Shown: positions 1 through 8,020 of the stretch, in pieces
How positions within the stretch are numbered: position 1 is the stretch's first letter
How the letters are laid out: every line of letters starts with the position of its first letter
NCBI RefSeq assembly: GCF_018326425.1
Contig: NZ_AP024601.1
Coordinates: 546,001 to 610,000 of the forward strand
DNA: 64,000 bases
Direction: 5' to 3'
Origin: Polycladomyces abyssicola
Lineage (GTDB): Bacteria; Bacillota; Bacilli; Thermoactinomycetales; JIR-001
Notes under the pieces: generated by a model
The model's input: the letters and a program-made list of their open reading frames with translations, nothing else
Database searches by the model: none
Told to the model about the DNA's origin: nothing
Program-made: the position numbers and the translations under genes

Positions 1-36
1 ACTTCACTTTAAATTTGACGTTGTGCTTTCTATTGT

Positions 37-67
37 ACCCGATTTTTTCCCAGTTTGCTCGGGTTTT
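37..67 (+). terminator. Weak hairpin at window start
   Basis: ACCCGA (37-42) pairs with TCGGGT (59-64), followed by a short T run. It could end a gene lying left of the window. The stem is only six pairs and the loop is T-rich, so it is weak. I see no gene in bases 1-255 other than this and the promoter near 193-221. Confidence 0.35.
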
Positions 68-192
68 CAAAAAAACAAGTTCCCACCGGTCGGGGCATGT
101 TTATCCTGTTCTATAAAATAGATTTCCAGTACATTCCCAAATTTGACTTCATTCATTCCCATTTTGTTTGACCAATGATTCGGATTATTCTT

Positions 193-221
193 TTGACCAT
201 CTGTCTACCGACCAGTAAAAT
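193..221 (+). promoter_or_regulatory. Sigma-A promoter of acyl-CoA synthetase gene
   Basis: TTGACC (193-198), a 17-base spacer and TAAAAT (216-221) form a good housekeeping promoter. The start point would be near 228, just ahead of the GGAGG ribosome site at 241-246. TTTGACCA occurs twice upstream (near 168 and 192), which could be a regulator site, but I cannot name one. Confidence 0.55.
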
Positions 222-255
222 AAAGGATGAAGTTCTGAGAAGGAGGCGTGTGGGT

Positions 256-2211
256 ATGGCGAAAGCGGTCTGGTTTCCCGATGAGGAACAAGCACGGCAA
301 ACAAGGTTGTATCGGTTAATGCAGCGGTTTGGGATCTCAGATTATGATCGGTTTTATGAACGGTCCATCCAAAATGTCTCTTGGTTTTGGGAAGCGGTGG
401 TTCAAGATCTGGAATTGGAGTGGATTCGCCCATACCGCCAAGTGATGGACGCTTCCGACGGGATTCAGTGGACACGGTGGTTCGTGGACGGGTGTTTCAA
501 CGTTTCCCACAATTGTCTGGACCGATGGGTGAATCGAAACGAATCCCGTCATCGGTTGGCGCTGGTTTGGGAAGGGGACGACGGCGCGGTCCGCAAATAC
601 ACGTACCGGGACCTGTGGTTCGAGGTCAACCGTTTAGCCCGAGGACTAAGTCAACTGGGCATTCAAAAAGGCGATCGGGTCGGCATTTATTTGCCGATGA
701 TTCCGGAAAATGTCGTGGCGATGTTGGCGATTGCTCGCATCGGTGCCATTTTCACACCGTGTTTCTCCGGATATGGTGCACAAGCGGTTGCTTCCAGACT
801 GAATGATTGCGGAGCAAAACTCCTGATCACGGCGGACGGGTTCCTGCGGAGGGGAAAAGTGGTGCCCATGAAGGAAGAGGCTGACCGAGCGGTCGACTTG
901 TCTCCTTCGGTGAAAAAAGTGTTGGTCGTTCGCCGGCTGAAACGGGACGTGCCATGGAACGAAGAGCGCGATATAGAATGGGACCATTTGATGACAGAAA
1001 TGAAACCGTTTTCTCCTGAGGCAACGGCATCGGAGGACCCGTTCATGATCATTTACACGTCGGGGACCACCGGCAAACCCAAAGGAACGGTACACGTCCA
1101 TACCGGCTTTCCGATCAAAGCGGCGTTTGATGCGGGATACGGCATGGATGTAGGGCCGGGGGATATCCTGTTTTGGGTGACCGACATGGGATGGATGATG
1201 GGACCGTGGATGGTGTTCGGTGCGTTGATGATGGGTGCCGCCATGCTGTTGTTTGAAGGCACACCGGACTATCCGGAACCAGACCGTTTGTGGCGGATCG
1301 TTGCCTCGCACGGGGTGAGCCATTTGGGGATCTCTCCCACGGTGATCCGGGCATTGATGAAACATGACGTTTCCTGGGTCAAACGGCATGACCTCAGTTC
1401 CCTGCGCGTGTTCGGGTCGACGGGGGAACCGTGGAATCCGGAGCCGTGGCAGTGGTTGTTTGAACAGGTGGGCGGCGGACGGGTCCCGATTTTTAACTAT
1501 TCCGGCGGAACGGAGATTTCCGGCGGTATTTTGGGCGGGAACCTGTTGAAACCGATCGCGCCATGCTCATTCAGTGGTCCCATGCCGGGAATGGACGCTG
1601 ATGTGTGGAATGAAAACGGTCAAACAGTGCGTGGAGAAGTAGGGGAGTTGGTTCTGCGGCAACCGTGGGTCGGCATGACCAAAGGATTTTGGAACGATCC
1701 GCAACGGTATGAAGAAACGTATTGGAGTAGGTGGCCCAAAACATGGGTTCACGGCGATTGGGTGGAAGTGGACGAAGAAGGGTTTTGGTACATCACGGGC
1801 AGATCCGATGATACATTGAAAATCGCGGGGAAACGGATGGGCCCGGCAGAGATGGAATCGGTGCTCGTGGATCATCCGGCCGTCGTTGAATCGGCAACGG
1901 TGGGCGTGCCGGATGAGACGAAAGGGGAGCAGGCCGTCTGTTTTGCAGTATTGGCACCCGGTTATGAACCTGGGGAAGAGCTGGAATCGGACCTGATCCG
2001 TCTGGTAGAGGAAAAAATGGGCAAAGCGCTGCGACCCAAGCGCGTTCATTTTGTGCAGGAACTGCCCAAAACCCGTAACGGAAAAATCTTGCGCCGGGTG
2101 ATCCGGGCCGCTTACCTCGGAAATGAGGCAGGAGATCTTTCTTCGCTGGAAAATCCGGATGCGGTGGCAGCCATTCGATCGCTCGGCACGGCGGAAGCCA
2201 ACCGAGTGTGA
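256..2211 (+). CDS. AMP-forming acyl-CoA synthetase (acetyl-CoA synthetase family)
   Basis: This 651-residue enzyme of the ANL superfamily would activate a carboxylic acid to its CoA thioester via an acyl-adenylate. The phosphate-binding loop YTSGTTGKPKG is near residue 265. The adenylate-binding segment around GSTGEPWNP and NYSGGTE follows. The C-terminal RNGKILRR with the catalytic lysine is near 608. The N-terminus has the extra domain typical of 650-residue acetyl- and acetoacetyl-CoA synthetases. I chose the ATG at 256, not the in-frame ATG at 175, because GGAGG stands 8-10 bases ahead of it and the promoter lies between the two. Substrate is not readable from sequence; acetate, propionate or another short acid are all possible. 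Acetoacetate is attractive given acetone carboxylase in the same window, but that is inference. It is monocistronic, with a terminator at 2238-2280. Confidence 0.85.
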   Translation: MAKAVWFPDEEQARQTRLYRLMQRFGISDYDRFYERSIQNVSWFWEAVVQDLELEWIRPYRQVMDASDGIQWTRWFVDGCFNVSHNCLDRWVNRNESRHRLALVWEGDDGAVRKYTYRDLWFEVNRLARGLSQLGIQKGDRVGIYLPMIPENVVAMLAIARIGAIFTPCFSGYGAQAVASRLNDCGAKLLITADGFLRRGKVVPMKEEADRAVDLSPSVKKVLVVRRLKRDVPWNEERDIEWDHLMTEMKPFSPEATASEDPFMIIYTSGTTGKPKGTVHVHTGFPIKAAFDAGYGMDVGPGDILFWVTDMGWMMGPWMVFGALMMGAAMLLFEGTPDYPEPDRLWRIVASHGVSHLGISPTVIRALMKHDVSWVKRHDLSSLRVFGSTGEPWNPEPWQWLFEQVGGGRVPIFNYSGGTEISGGILGGNLLKPIAPCSFSGPMPGMDADVWNENGQTVRGEVGELVLRQPWVGMTKGFWNDPQRYEETYWSRWPKTWVHGDWVEVDEEGFWYITGRSDDTLKIAGKRMGPAEMESVLVDHPAVVESATVGVPDETKGEQAVCFAVLAPGYEPGEELESDLIRLVEEKMGKALRPKRVHFVQELPKTRNGKILRRVIRAAYLGNEAGDLSSLENPDAVAAIRSLGTAEANRV

Positions 2212-2237
2212 TCGGTTGGATAAGTTGGATATCTGAG

Positions 2238-2280
2238 AAATGGGGACGCCATCGGTTCACAGACGGGCTCCCCATTTTTC
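2238..2280 (+). terminator. Terminator after acyl-CoA synthetase
   Basis: AAATGGGGA (2238-2246) pairs with TCCCCATTT (2269-2277), followed by a T run. The 22-base loop is long. Confidence 0.6.
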
Positions 2281-2297
2281 TATTCATCGGAACCATC

Positions 2298-2450
2298 CTA
2301 TTCGTCCACATAGCGATCCTGTTCCAACCGGGTCACGCGGGTCGAGTTGCCCCGGGCGATCTCCTCCGGTGTAGCGTCTTCCTCCAGTTGTTCTTCTGTC
2401 ATTCCTGGAGCAAAACGGGGAGGATGGGGTCTCCTTTCTTCCTTTTCCAT
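2298..2450 (-). CDS. Small acidic protein, 50 residues, unknown function
   Basis: A short reverse-strand gene encoding a charged, proline-rich peptide that starts MEKEERRPHPPRF and ends QDRYVDE. Evidence that it is real: AAAGGAGGT stands 9 bases before the ATG at 2450, and a good promoter lies ahead (TTGTCA, 17 bases, TAATAA at 2511-2483). No signal peptide, membrane segment or cysteine is present. It is divergent from sigI and convergent with the acyl-CoA synthetase gene. I do not recognise the family; small acidic proteins like this are common in spore-formers, but no role can be assigned. Confidence 0.65.
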   Translation of the reverse strand: MEKEERRPHPPRFAPGMTEEQLEEDATPEEIARGNSTRVTRLEQDRYVDE

Positions 2451-2482
2451 CTCAATTTTACCTCCTTTTTCTATATCTTTCG

Positions 2483-2511
2483 TTATTATCCCTGATATTA
2501 TGCGATGACAA
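2483..2511 (-). promoter_or_regulatory. Promoter of the 50-residue gene
   Basis: On the reverse strand TTGTCA (2511-2506), 17 bases, TAATAA (2488-2483). The transcript would start about 25 bases before the ribosome site. Confidence 0.5.
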
Positions 2512-2613
2512 CCTTGAATTTTGCAGACGATAGGTCGAAAACGTGGTACAATTAGGAAGCAAAATGAAGGACAGAAAAACGGATACGTTTACGAATACAT
2601 AGAGTAGGGAGAG

Positions 2614-3402
2614 GTGTCGGTATTGCAAGTGCCGGGTAGCGGGGATCTTTTGGAGCAAAAACCCGAGATCGAAGCACGTGTAAGGGAAGCCCAAGCTGCC
2701 GAATCCGGCGGGATCCGCGATGATTTGTTAAGAGACCTTGAACCCTACATACTTCGCGTGGCCTCCAAGGTTTGTAAACGGCAGATCAGCAAACAGGATG
2801 ACGAATTCACCATTGCGTTGGTCGGATTGAACGAGGCAATCAGCCGTTATGAACCGGAACAGTCAAGTTCGTTCCTGTCCTTCGCGTATATGGTGATCCA
2901 TCGACGCCTCATCGATTATTACCGTCACGAAAAAAAACATGCGAATCAGGTACCGTTGGTGCCGCCAGACGCCAAGGAGAACGAGCCTCATCATCCGGAA
3001 GTGGTGTCCCGATCCTTTGTGCAGTATCAGGAGGAAGAGTTGGCACGGGCACGCCGGTTGGAAGTGAAACATTTTTCGCAATGTCTGGAACGGTTTGGCA
3101 TCAAGATGTCCGAGTTGGTGAAAGCCTCCCCCAAACACCGGGACACACGCGAGCGTTTGCTGGAGATCGCCAGCCGCATTGTGGCTGACAAAGATTTGTT
3201 ACGTGATTTCTATGAGCAAGTCAAGCCGGGTAAAGAGCTGGCGAGTCGGATCGGGTTGCACCGAAGGACCTTGCAAAGGCATCGCAAATACCTGGTTGCA
3301 TTGACGGTGGTATTGGTCGAGGACTTGCCTTTGATGCAGGAATATCTCGGCCTGTCGTCCGGTAAGAAGGGGGGGTTGTTGCTGTGCGAAAGGGAATCGT
3401 AA
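2614..3402 (+). CDS. sigI: RNA polymerase sigma factor SigI
   Basis: A sigma-70-family factor of the SigI type, about 260 residues. Region 2 is visible as the stretch with FLSFAYMVIHRRLIDYYRHEKKH (residues ~88-110). The C-terminal part carries a helix-turn-helix ending in SRIGLHRRTLQRHRKYL. The next gene, overlapping by 19 bases, is its cognate anti-sigma RsgI, which makes the assignment firm. In Bacillus SigI answers heat and envelope stress; in clostridia SigI paralogues control extracellular polysaccharide enzymes. The start is uncertain: the GTG at 2614 lies only a few bases after GGGAG, so the TTG at 2623 or GTG at 2629 has better spacing. A possible extended -10 element (TGGTACAAT) ends near 2551. 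Confidence 0.9.
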   Translation: MSVLQVPGSGDLLEQKPEIEARVREAQAAESGGIRDDLLRDLEPYILRVASKVCKRQISKQDDEFTIALVGLNEAISRYEPEQSSSFLSFAYMVIHRRLIDYYRHEKKHANQVPLVPPDAKENEPHHPEVVSRSFVQYQEEELARARRLEVKHFSQCLERFGIKMSELVKASPKHRDTRERLLEIASRIVADKDLLRDFYEQVKPGKELASRIGLHRRTLQRHRKYLVALTVVLVEDLPLMQEYLGLSSGKKGGLLLCERES

Positions 3403-4619
3403 TGGAGGTCGGTTCGCGGGATTGGGTTGTGATGACGTCGGACGGCGAATTTTTGCACGTACCCAAACAGCATCACCATGCCCAACCCGGAGATGAAGTG
3501 ATCGTGCCCGATCCCCATATGAATCCGGTCTGGAGATGGGGTTCCATCGCCTTTGCTGTGGCGGCCTTCATTGCCGGTATTGTCCTGTTATTGCCGTGGA
3601 TGATCCCTTCGGACACGAAAGCGGAAACGTACGTATACATCGACATGAATCCCAGTCTGGAGCTTGGCATCAACGGTCAGCAGGAAGTGGTTATGGTACG
3701 GCCGCTCAATCAGCCTGCCCGACAGCTGATGCGAGGGATGGATTGGCAACGACAAAATATCCGGGAGTTTGTAGTCTCGTTTCTCGAACGGGCGCGTGAT
3801 CGGGGATATATCCGGGGTAAAGAAGGGATCGTGTTGTCTGGTGTCTCTGACAAAGGATCAGTGAAACCTCTGTTGGAGCAGATTCGTCGGGAGATCCGAC
3901 ACCAGCCTCATCTGGCCACCGCATTGAATGTGTACACTTTGCCGTTGCCCAAGGAACTACGCGAAAAAGCGGAAGGCACCGGGTTGTCGCTCGGCAAATA
4001 CGCTCTCTGGTTGTTGGCAAAGCGGGAAGGGGCTCCCATCTCGACGACTGTCGTGGCCAATGCATCGATCTCCCAGTTGATGAGTCAGCTGAAAACGGTG
4101 GAACCGGTGTTGACAGATCCACCGCCGGAGAAACAATGGGAGAATTGGCTGCAGGAACCGTCCCCGGCTACACAACCGGGTGATCAGGCTCCTCAAGATT
4201 CGGGCAACACCGACGAACCACCTGCACAGTCGGAGGAAAATCCGGCCCCTGCGGTGACGGAACCATCCCCTTCGGATGGAACGGCTACCGATTCACCACA
4301 GACATCAGATGTGGAAAACCCGTCCAACAGTGCATCGGACAATGGACAAACCACGGCTCCCGAGAGCGACTCGGAAACGTCACCGCCAAACCAAAACCCG
4401 TCGGATGACCAGGGAAGTCAAGAGAGCAGCGGCGGTGACGGAGGTCAGGATCAGAAATATCCGGAGCCGCAATCGACGAATCCGCCCGACGACTCCGCAA
4501 ATGATACGGGTCAGGATGAAGGGACGCACACCAACCAGACGGAGGGGGCACCGTCTTCCTCCGTCGAACCCCAGTTCTTATCGGCTATGGGCTTTGTCGC
4601 TCCGCTCCCGCTCTCTTAG
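3384..4619 (+). CDS. rsgI: Anti-sigma-I factor RsgI with disordered C-terminal tail
   Basis: A single-pass membrane anti-sigma factor of 411 residues that would hold SigI inactive. Residues 1-45 form the cytoplasmic RsgI domain that binds SigI. Residues ~54-73 are the membrane helix. The conserved periplasmic-side segment begins YVYIDMNPSLELGINGQ (83-99); the Asn-Pro at 89-90 is the bond at which RsgI proteins are reported to self-cleave. Residues ~225-395 are low complexity, rich in Pro, Ser, Thr, Gln, Asp and Glu, with no carbohydrate-binding or peptidase domain. The GTG start at 3384 has AAGGGGGG upstream and lies inside sigI, so the two are translationally coupled. The tail probably spans or senses the cell wall (inference). 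Confidence 0.88.
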   Translation: MRKGIVMEVGSRDWVVMTSDGEFLHVPKQHHHAQPGDEVIVPDPHMNPVWRWGSIAFAVAAFIAGIVLLLPWMIPSDTKAETYVYIDMNPSLELGINGQQEVVMVRPLNQPARQLMRGMDWQRQNIREFVVSFLERARDRGYIRGKEGIVLSGVSDKGSVKPLLEQIRREIRHQPHLATALNVYTLPLPKELREKAEGTGLSLGKYALWLLAKREGAPISTTVVANASISQLMSQLKTVEPVLTDPPPEKQWENWLQEPSPATQPGDQAPQDSGNTDEPPAQSEENPAPAVTEPSPSDGTATDSPQTSDVENPSNSASDNGQTTAPESDSETSPPNQNPSDDQGSQESSGGDGGQDQKYPEPQSTNPPDDSANDTGQDEGTHTNQTEGAPSSSVEPQFLSAMGFVAPLPLS

Positions 4620-4678
4620 TTCGGTTTTGTATCGACCCTCCCCGAAAACAGTACTATCTGCGTAGTGAGGGGATTGCG

Positions 4679-4927
4679 ATGAATGGGATTGGCATCGTAC
4701 GCAAAGTGGATCATCTCGGACGGATTGTGTTGCCCAAAGAGCTGCGGGACATGATGAACATTCAACCGCATGACGGTGTGGAGATTTTTGTCAACGACGA
4801 CTGCATCGTCCTGCAAAAATACAACCCTTCCTGCGTATTTTGCGGCGGAATGGAAAAACTGTTGTATTTCAAAGGCAAAATCTTGTGCGAATCTTGTCTT
4901 GAAGAAACGAGAAAATACGTCTCCTGA
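4679..4927 (+). CDS. AbrB-family transition-state regulator with C-terminal zinc knuckle
   Basis: An 82-residue protein. Residues 1-48 are the AbrB swapped-hairpin DNA-binding domain (GIVRKVDHLGRIVLPKELR). Residues 50-75 hold two CxxC pairs (C52/C55 and C70/C73) that look like a small zinc ribbon, in place of the AbrB oligomerisation domain. Such short AbrB/MazE/SpoVT-type proteins with CVFC...CESC tails occur across Bacillales. It is likely a dimeric repressor; the targets are unknown. It has its own terminator and probably its own transcript. It is not a toxin-antitoxin partner, as no toxin gene is adjacent. Confidence 0.85.
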   Translation: MNGIGIVRKVDHLGRIVLPKELRDMMNIQPHDGVEIFVNDDCIVLQKYNPSCVFCGGMEKLLYFKGKILCESCLEETRKYVS

Positions 4928-4934
4928 CCCGATT

Positions 4935-4957
4935 AGCCCGCGAGGGCTCTTTTTTTT
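4935..4957 (+). terminator. Terminator after AbrB-like gene
   Basis: AGCCC, loop GCGA, GGGCT, then a run of eight or more T after one C. Confidence 0.8.
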
Positions 4958-5125
4958 GCTTTTGACCTGGAAATGATTTTCTCTTTCGTGCTGCACAGCG
5001 AAACACTGACAATCTACCTGTAGAATTGATAGAATGAATATACAGATGATTATGTATACATGTTTTTTCTTAAAACGTGGAAATGTAAGAGCTTTAATAC
5101 CAATTTATTACAAGGGGGTAGGCCA

Positions 5126-5908
5126 GTGGGAAATCGCAATGATCGTTACATTGTCGCTTCGATTCGGGAAAACGTGGGCTGGATCCGGTTGAACCGGCCG
5201 GAAGTATTGAACGCGTTAAATCTGCAGTTGATTTCGGAATTGGTGGCTGTCTTGACGGAAATGGACCGGGACGAAAACGTCCGTTGTATGGTCATTACCG
5301 GTAATGAGAAAGCATTCGCCGCCGGGGCGGATATCCCGGAGATGGCGGAAGCTTCGTCTGTGGAGATGCTCATTCAGGATCAGCTTGCTGAATGGGATCG
5401 CCTCCGGAAGTTAACTAAACCGTTGATCGCGGCGGTCAGTGGGTATGCGTTGGGAGGCGGTTGCGAATTGGCCATGGCTTGCGATTTGATCGTTGCTTCC
5501 GAGACGGCTGTGTTCGGTCAACCGGAAATCCTGCTCGGCGTTATACCGGGAGCTGGCGGCACCCAGCGGTTGACACGTGCCGTCGGGAAGGTGCGGGCGA
5601 TGGAAATGGTATTGACCGGCCGATCGATGACCGCAAGGGAAGCACTTCAGGTCGGGCTGATCAACCGGGTGGTGCCGCCCGAGCTGTTGGAAGCGGAAGC
5701 GATGAATCTTGCCAAAAAGATCGCTCAACAACCACCGGTTGCTGTTCGGTTGGCCAAGCAAGCGGTACTCAAGGCGATGGACATGACCTTGGAAAATGGA
5801 CTGGATTACGAGCAAAAGCTGTTTTATTTCCTGTTTTCCACTGAAGATCAAAAAGAGGGCATGCGTGCATTTGTCGAGAAACGGAAACCGCGGTTTCAGG
5901 GCAAATAG
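5126..5908 (+). CDS. Enoyl-CoA hydratase (crotonase family, PaaF/EchA-like)
   Basis: A 260-residue crotonase that would hydrate a trans-2-enoyl-CoA to the 3-hydroxyacyl-CoA. Both catalytic glutamates of classical enoyl-CoA hydratase are present: in GGGCELAMACD (near residue 112) and QPEILLGVIPGAGGTQRL (near 132). The oxyanion-hole segment AFAAGADI is also there. The start is the GTG at 5126, with AAGGGGG 6-8 bases ahead; the in-frame ATG at 5060 has no ribosome site. It is followed after 39 bases by a second crotonase and then by amino-acid catabolism genes. This suggests it acts on the enoyl-CoA formed during phenylalanine/phenylacetate or branched-chain degradation. A role in general beta-oxidation cannot be excluded. 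Confidence 0.85.
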   Translation: MGNRNDRYIVASIRENVGWIRLNRPEVLNALNLQLISELVAVLTEMDRDENVRCMVITGNEKAFAAGADIPEMAEASSVEMLIQDQLAEWDRLRKLTKPLIAAVSGYALGGGCELAMACDLIVASETAVFGQPEILLGVIPGAGGTQRLTRAVGKVRAMEMVLTGRSMTAREALQVGLINRVVPPELLEAEAMNLAKKIAQQPPVAVRLAKQAVLKAMDMTLENGLDYEQKLFYFLFSTEDQKEGMRAFVEKRKPRFQGK

Positions 5909-5947
5909 AAGAGGAATTTTCGAATCAATTCAGAAGGAGGAGATTTT

Positions 5948-6733
5948 ATGCCGGAAACGGTGCAATTTACGAAGGAATCGGGCGTGGGGCTCATCACACT
6001 CAATCGCCCGGAAGTGTATAACGCATTCAACCAGCAGATGGGTGACGAATTGGTGCAAGTACTCAAGGAAGCCGCAAAGGATGCCGAAGTGCGTGCGGTG
6101 TTGTTGACCGGTTCGGGCAAGGCGTTTTGTTCCGGTCAGGATCTGCGTGATCGAAGTGATGCCAACCTGCAAACAATGTCGCTCGGCAACAGTGTGCGGA
6201 CACGGTACAATCCGATCATTCGCGCCATCGTGCAGATGGAAAAACCGGTCATCGCTTCGGTGAACGGAGTGGCAGCCGGTGCGGGTTGCAGCCTTGCTTT
6301 GGCCTGCGATTTGCGCATCATCTCCGACAGGGCCAAATTCATCGTGGCGTTTTCGCGGATCGGCTTGGCTCCGGACAGTGGTGCCAGCTATTTCCTTCCA
6401 CGGCTGATCGGTTTCGGCAGGGCAATGGAGATCGCACTGACCGGCCGCGATGTGGAGGCGCAGGAGGCCGTACAGGTCGGGCTGGCAGACCGGATCGTGC
6501 CTCACGATCAGTTGGAGGAAGAGGCTTTCCGGTGGGCAAGACAGCTCGCGCAGGGACCGACCAAGGCGTACAGCCTGACCAAACGGGCGCTGTTTTACGG
6601 GATGGAACATTCATGGGAGGAAGCACTGGAATACGAAGCGCAGATGCAGGAAATCGCGGGGAAAACGGAGGATTTTCGTGAGGGTGTGATGGCATTCGCG
6701 GAAAAGAGAAAGCCCCAGTTCCGCGGAAAATGA
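5948..6733 (+). CDS. Crotonase-family isomerase/hydratase, PaaG-like
   Basis: A 261-residue second crotonase. It lacks the GGGCE glutamate of true hydratases and has instead GVAAGAGCSLALACD (near residue 102) and GLAPDSGASYFLPRLIG (near 140), with the aspartate typical of PaaG. PaaG isomerises the ring-epoxide of phenylacetyl-CoA to the oxepin. The pairing PaaF-like then PaaG-like matches the order seen in paa clusters, but none of the ring epoxidase subunits (paaABCDE) or paaZ is in this window, so they must lie elsewhere if the pathway is complete. A strong ribosome site (AGAAGGAGG) precedes the ATG. It could alternatively be a generic enoyl-CoA isomerase. Confidence 0.78.
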   Translation: MPETVQFTKESGVGLITLNRPEVYNAFNQQMGDELVQVLKEAAKDAEVRAVLLTGSGKAFCSGQDLRDRSDANLQTMSLGNSVRTRYNPIIRAIVQMEKPVIASVNGVAAGAGCSLALACDLRIISDRAKFIVAFSRIGLAPDSGASYFLPRLIGFGRAMEIALTGRDVEAQEAVQVGLADRIVPHDQLEEEAFRWARQLAQGPTKAYSLTKRALFYGMEHSWEEALEYEAQMQEIAGKTEDFREGVMAFAEKRKPQFRGK

Positions 6734-6911
6734 ACCGTGGCCGTCGGGTGAACACCCCGATTTGATCGGGCATATCATTAGTCATAGGGAAAACGGAATG
6801 GCGGACGAGAATACTTACATTTTTGAGGGAACGGAAGGGTGCCCGATGAAAAATCAGCAGACACAGACCCTGCAGTTGGTGAACAACAGTGCCAACGTGG
6901 AGGGAGCCACG

Positions 6912-7997
6912 ATGCGGGATATTTTTGAACTGATGGACCAATTCGGACACGAACAAGTGATCTTCTGTCGCCATCCGCAATCCGGTTTGAAAGCGATCAT
7001 CGCCATTCACAACACCACGATGGGCCCGGCGTTGGGGGGATGCCGGATGGCACCGTACACCACGACGGATGAAGCACTGGAGGATGTGTTGCGCCTTTCC
7101 AGGGGCATGACATACAAGTGCGGTGTGGTTGATGTGGATTTCGGCGGTGGAAAAGCAGTGATCATCGGCGACCCGAATCGGGATAAAACTCCGGAACTGT
7201 TTCGCGCGTTCGGCCGGTTTGTCGGCGGTTTGAACGGACGCTTTTTTACAGGAACCGACATGGGAACGTCCCCTGAAGATTTTGTCCATGCGGCACGGGA
7301 ATCTGATTCGTTTGTCGGGTTGCCCAAAAGTTACGGCGGAAGCGGAGATACGTCCATTCCAACAGCGTTGGGCGTATTGCAAGGGATGCGGGCGACCGCC
7401 GAACATCTGTGGGGTTCTCCCGGCTTGCAGGGGCGCGTGGTTGCGGTGCAGGGTGCGGGCAAGGTAGGAACACGTCTGGTGCAATTGTTGGTGGAGGAAG
7501 GAGCGCGGGTAGTCGTCGCCGATATCGATGAGTCACGCGTGCAGAAGCTGTGTGATCAGTACCCGGACCAGGTGGAGCGTGGGGATATTCAAACGATTCA
7601 TCAAACGGCTTGCGACATTTTCTCACCATGCGCCAAAGGCGGTGTCATCAACGACCGTTCACTTGCGGAACTCCAGTGCCAAGCCATTGTCGGGTCAGCC
7701 AACAACCAGCTGGCGGAGGATCGTCACGGAGACATGCTGCACCAGATGGGTATCTTGTACGCCCCTGATTACCTCGTCAACGCCGGTGGCTTGATTCAGG
7801 TGGCCGACGAGCTGAAGGGCTACAACGAAGAGCGCGTGATGGCCAAAACCCGCTCCATCTATCAGATGTTGTTACAGATCTACCAATTGTCCCGGGAGAA
7901 GGATATCCCGACCTATCGCGCCGCTAACTGTTTGGTGGTCAAACGGTTGGAGCAAGTGGCCGATTTGCGTCGCATCCTTCTCGGGTTTACGCGTTGA
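6912..7997 (+). CDS. pdh: Phenylalanine dehydrogenase (Glu/Leu/Phe/Val dehydrogenase family)
   Basis: This 361-residue NAD-dependent enzyme would deaminate L-phenylalanine to phenylpyruvate. The opening MRDIFELMDQFGHEQVIFCR and the segments DVDFGGGKAVIIGDP, GTDMGTSPEDFVHAARES, CDIFSPCAKGGVIND and AIVGSANNQL closely follow Thermoactinomyces intermedius phenylalanine dehydrogenase as I remember it. The catalytic lysine is in GMTYKC (near residue 67) and the dinucleotide fold motif GAGKVG is near 182. Leucine dehydrogenases read APCALGA where this reads SPCAKGG, which favours phenylalanine as substrate. I chose ATG 6912 over 6846 because GGAGGGAG stands 7 bases ahead and the protein then begins exactly like its homologue. 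Leucine dehydrogenase remains the alternative. Confidence 0.82.
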   Translation: MRDIFELMDQFGHEQVIFCRHPQSGLKAIIAIHNTTMGPALGGCRMAPYTTTDEALEDVLRLSRGMTYKCGVVDVDFGGGKAVIIGDPNRDKTPELFRAFGRFVGGLNGRFFTGTDMGTSPEDFVHAARESDSFVGLPKSYGGSGDTSIPTALGVLQGMRATAEHLWGSPGLQGRVVAVQGAGKVGTRLVQLLVEEGARVVVADIDESRVQKLCDQYPDQVERGDIQTIHQTACDIFSPCAKGGVINDRSLAELQCQAIVGSANNQLAEDRHGDMLHQMGILYAPDYLVNAGGLIQVADELKGYNEERVMAKTRSIYQMLLQIYQLSREKDIPTYRAANCLVVKRLEQVADLRRILLGFTR

Positions 7998-8020
7998 TGC
8001 CATCCAGGGAGGAATCGTCG

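Noticed and set aside
146-200. TTCATTCATT and TTTGACCA repeats ahead of the acyl-CoA synthetase as a FadR-type operator
   Set aside because: Only half-sites match the Bacillus FadR box TGAATGAxTAxTCATTCA; not enough to call.
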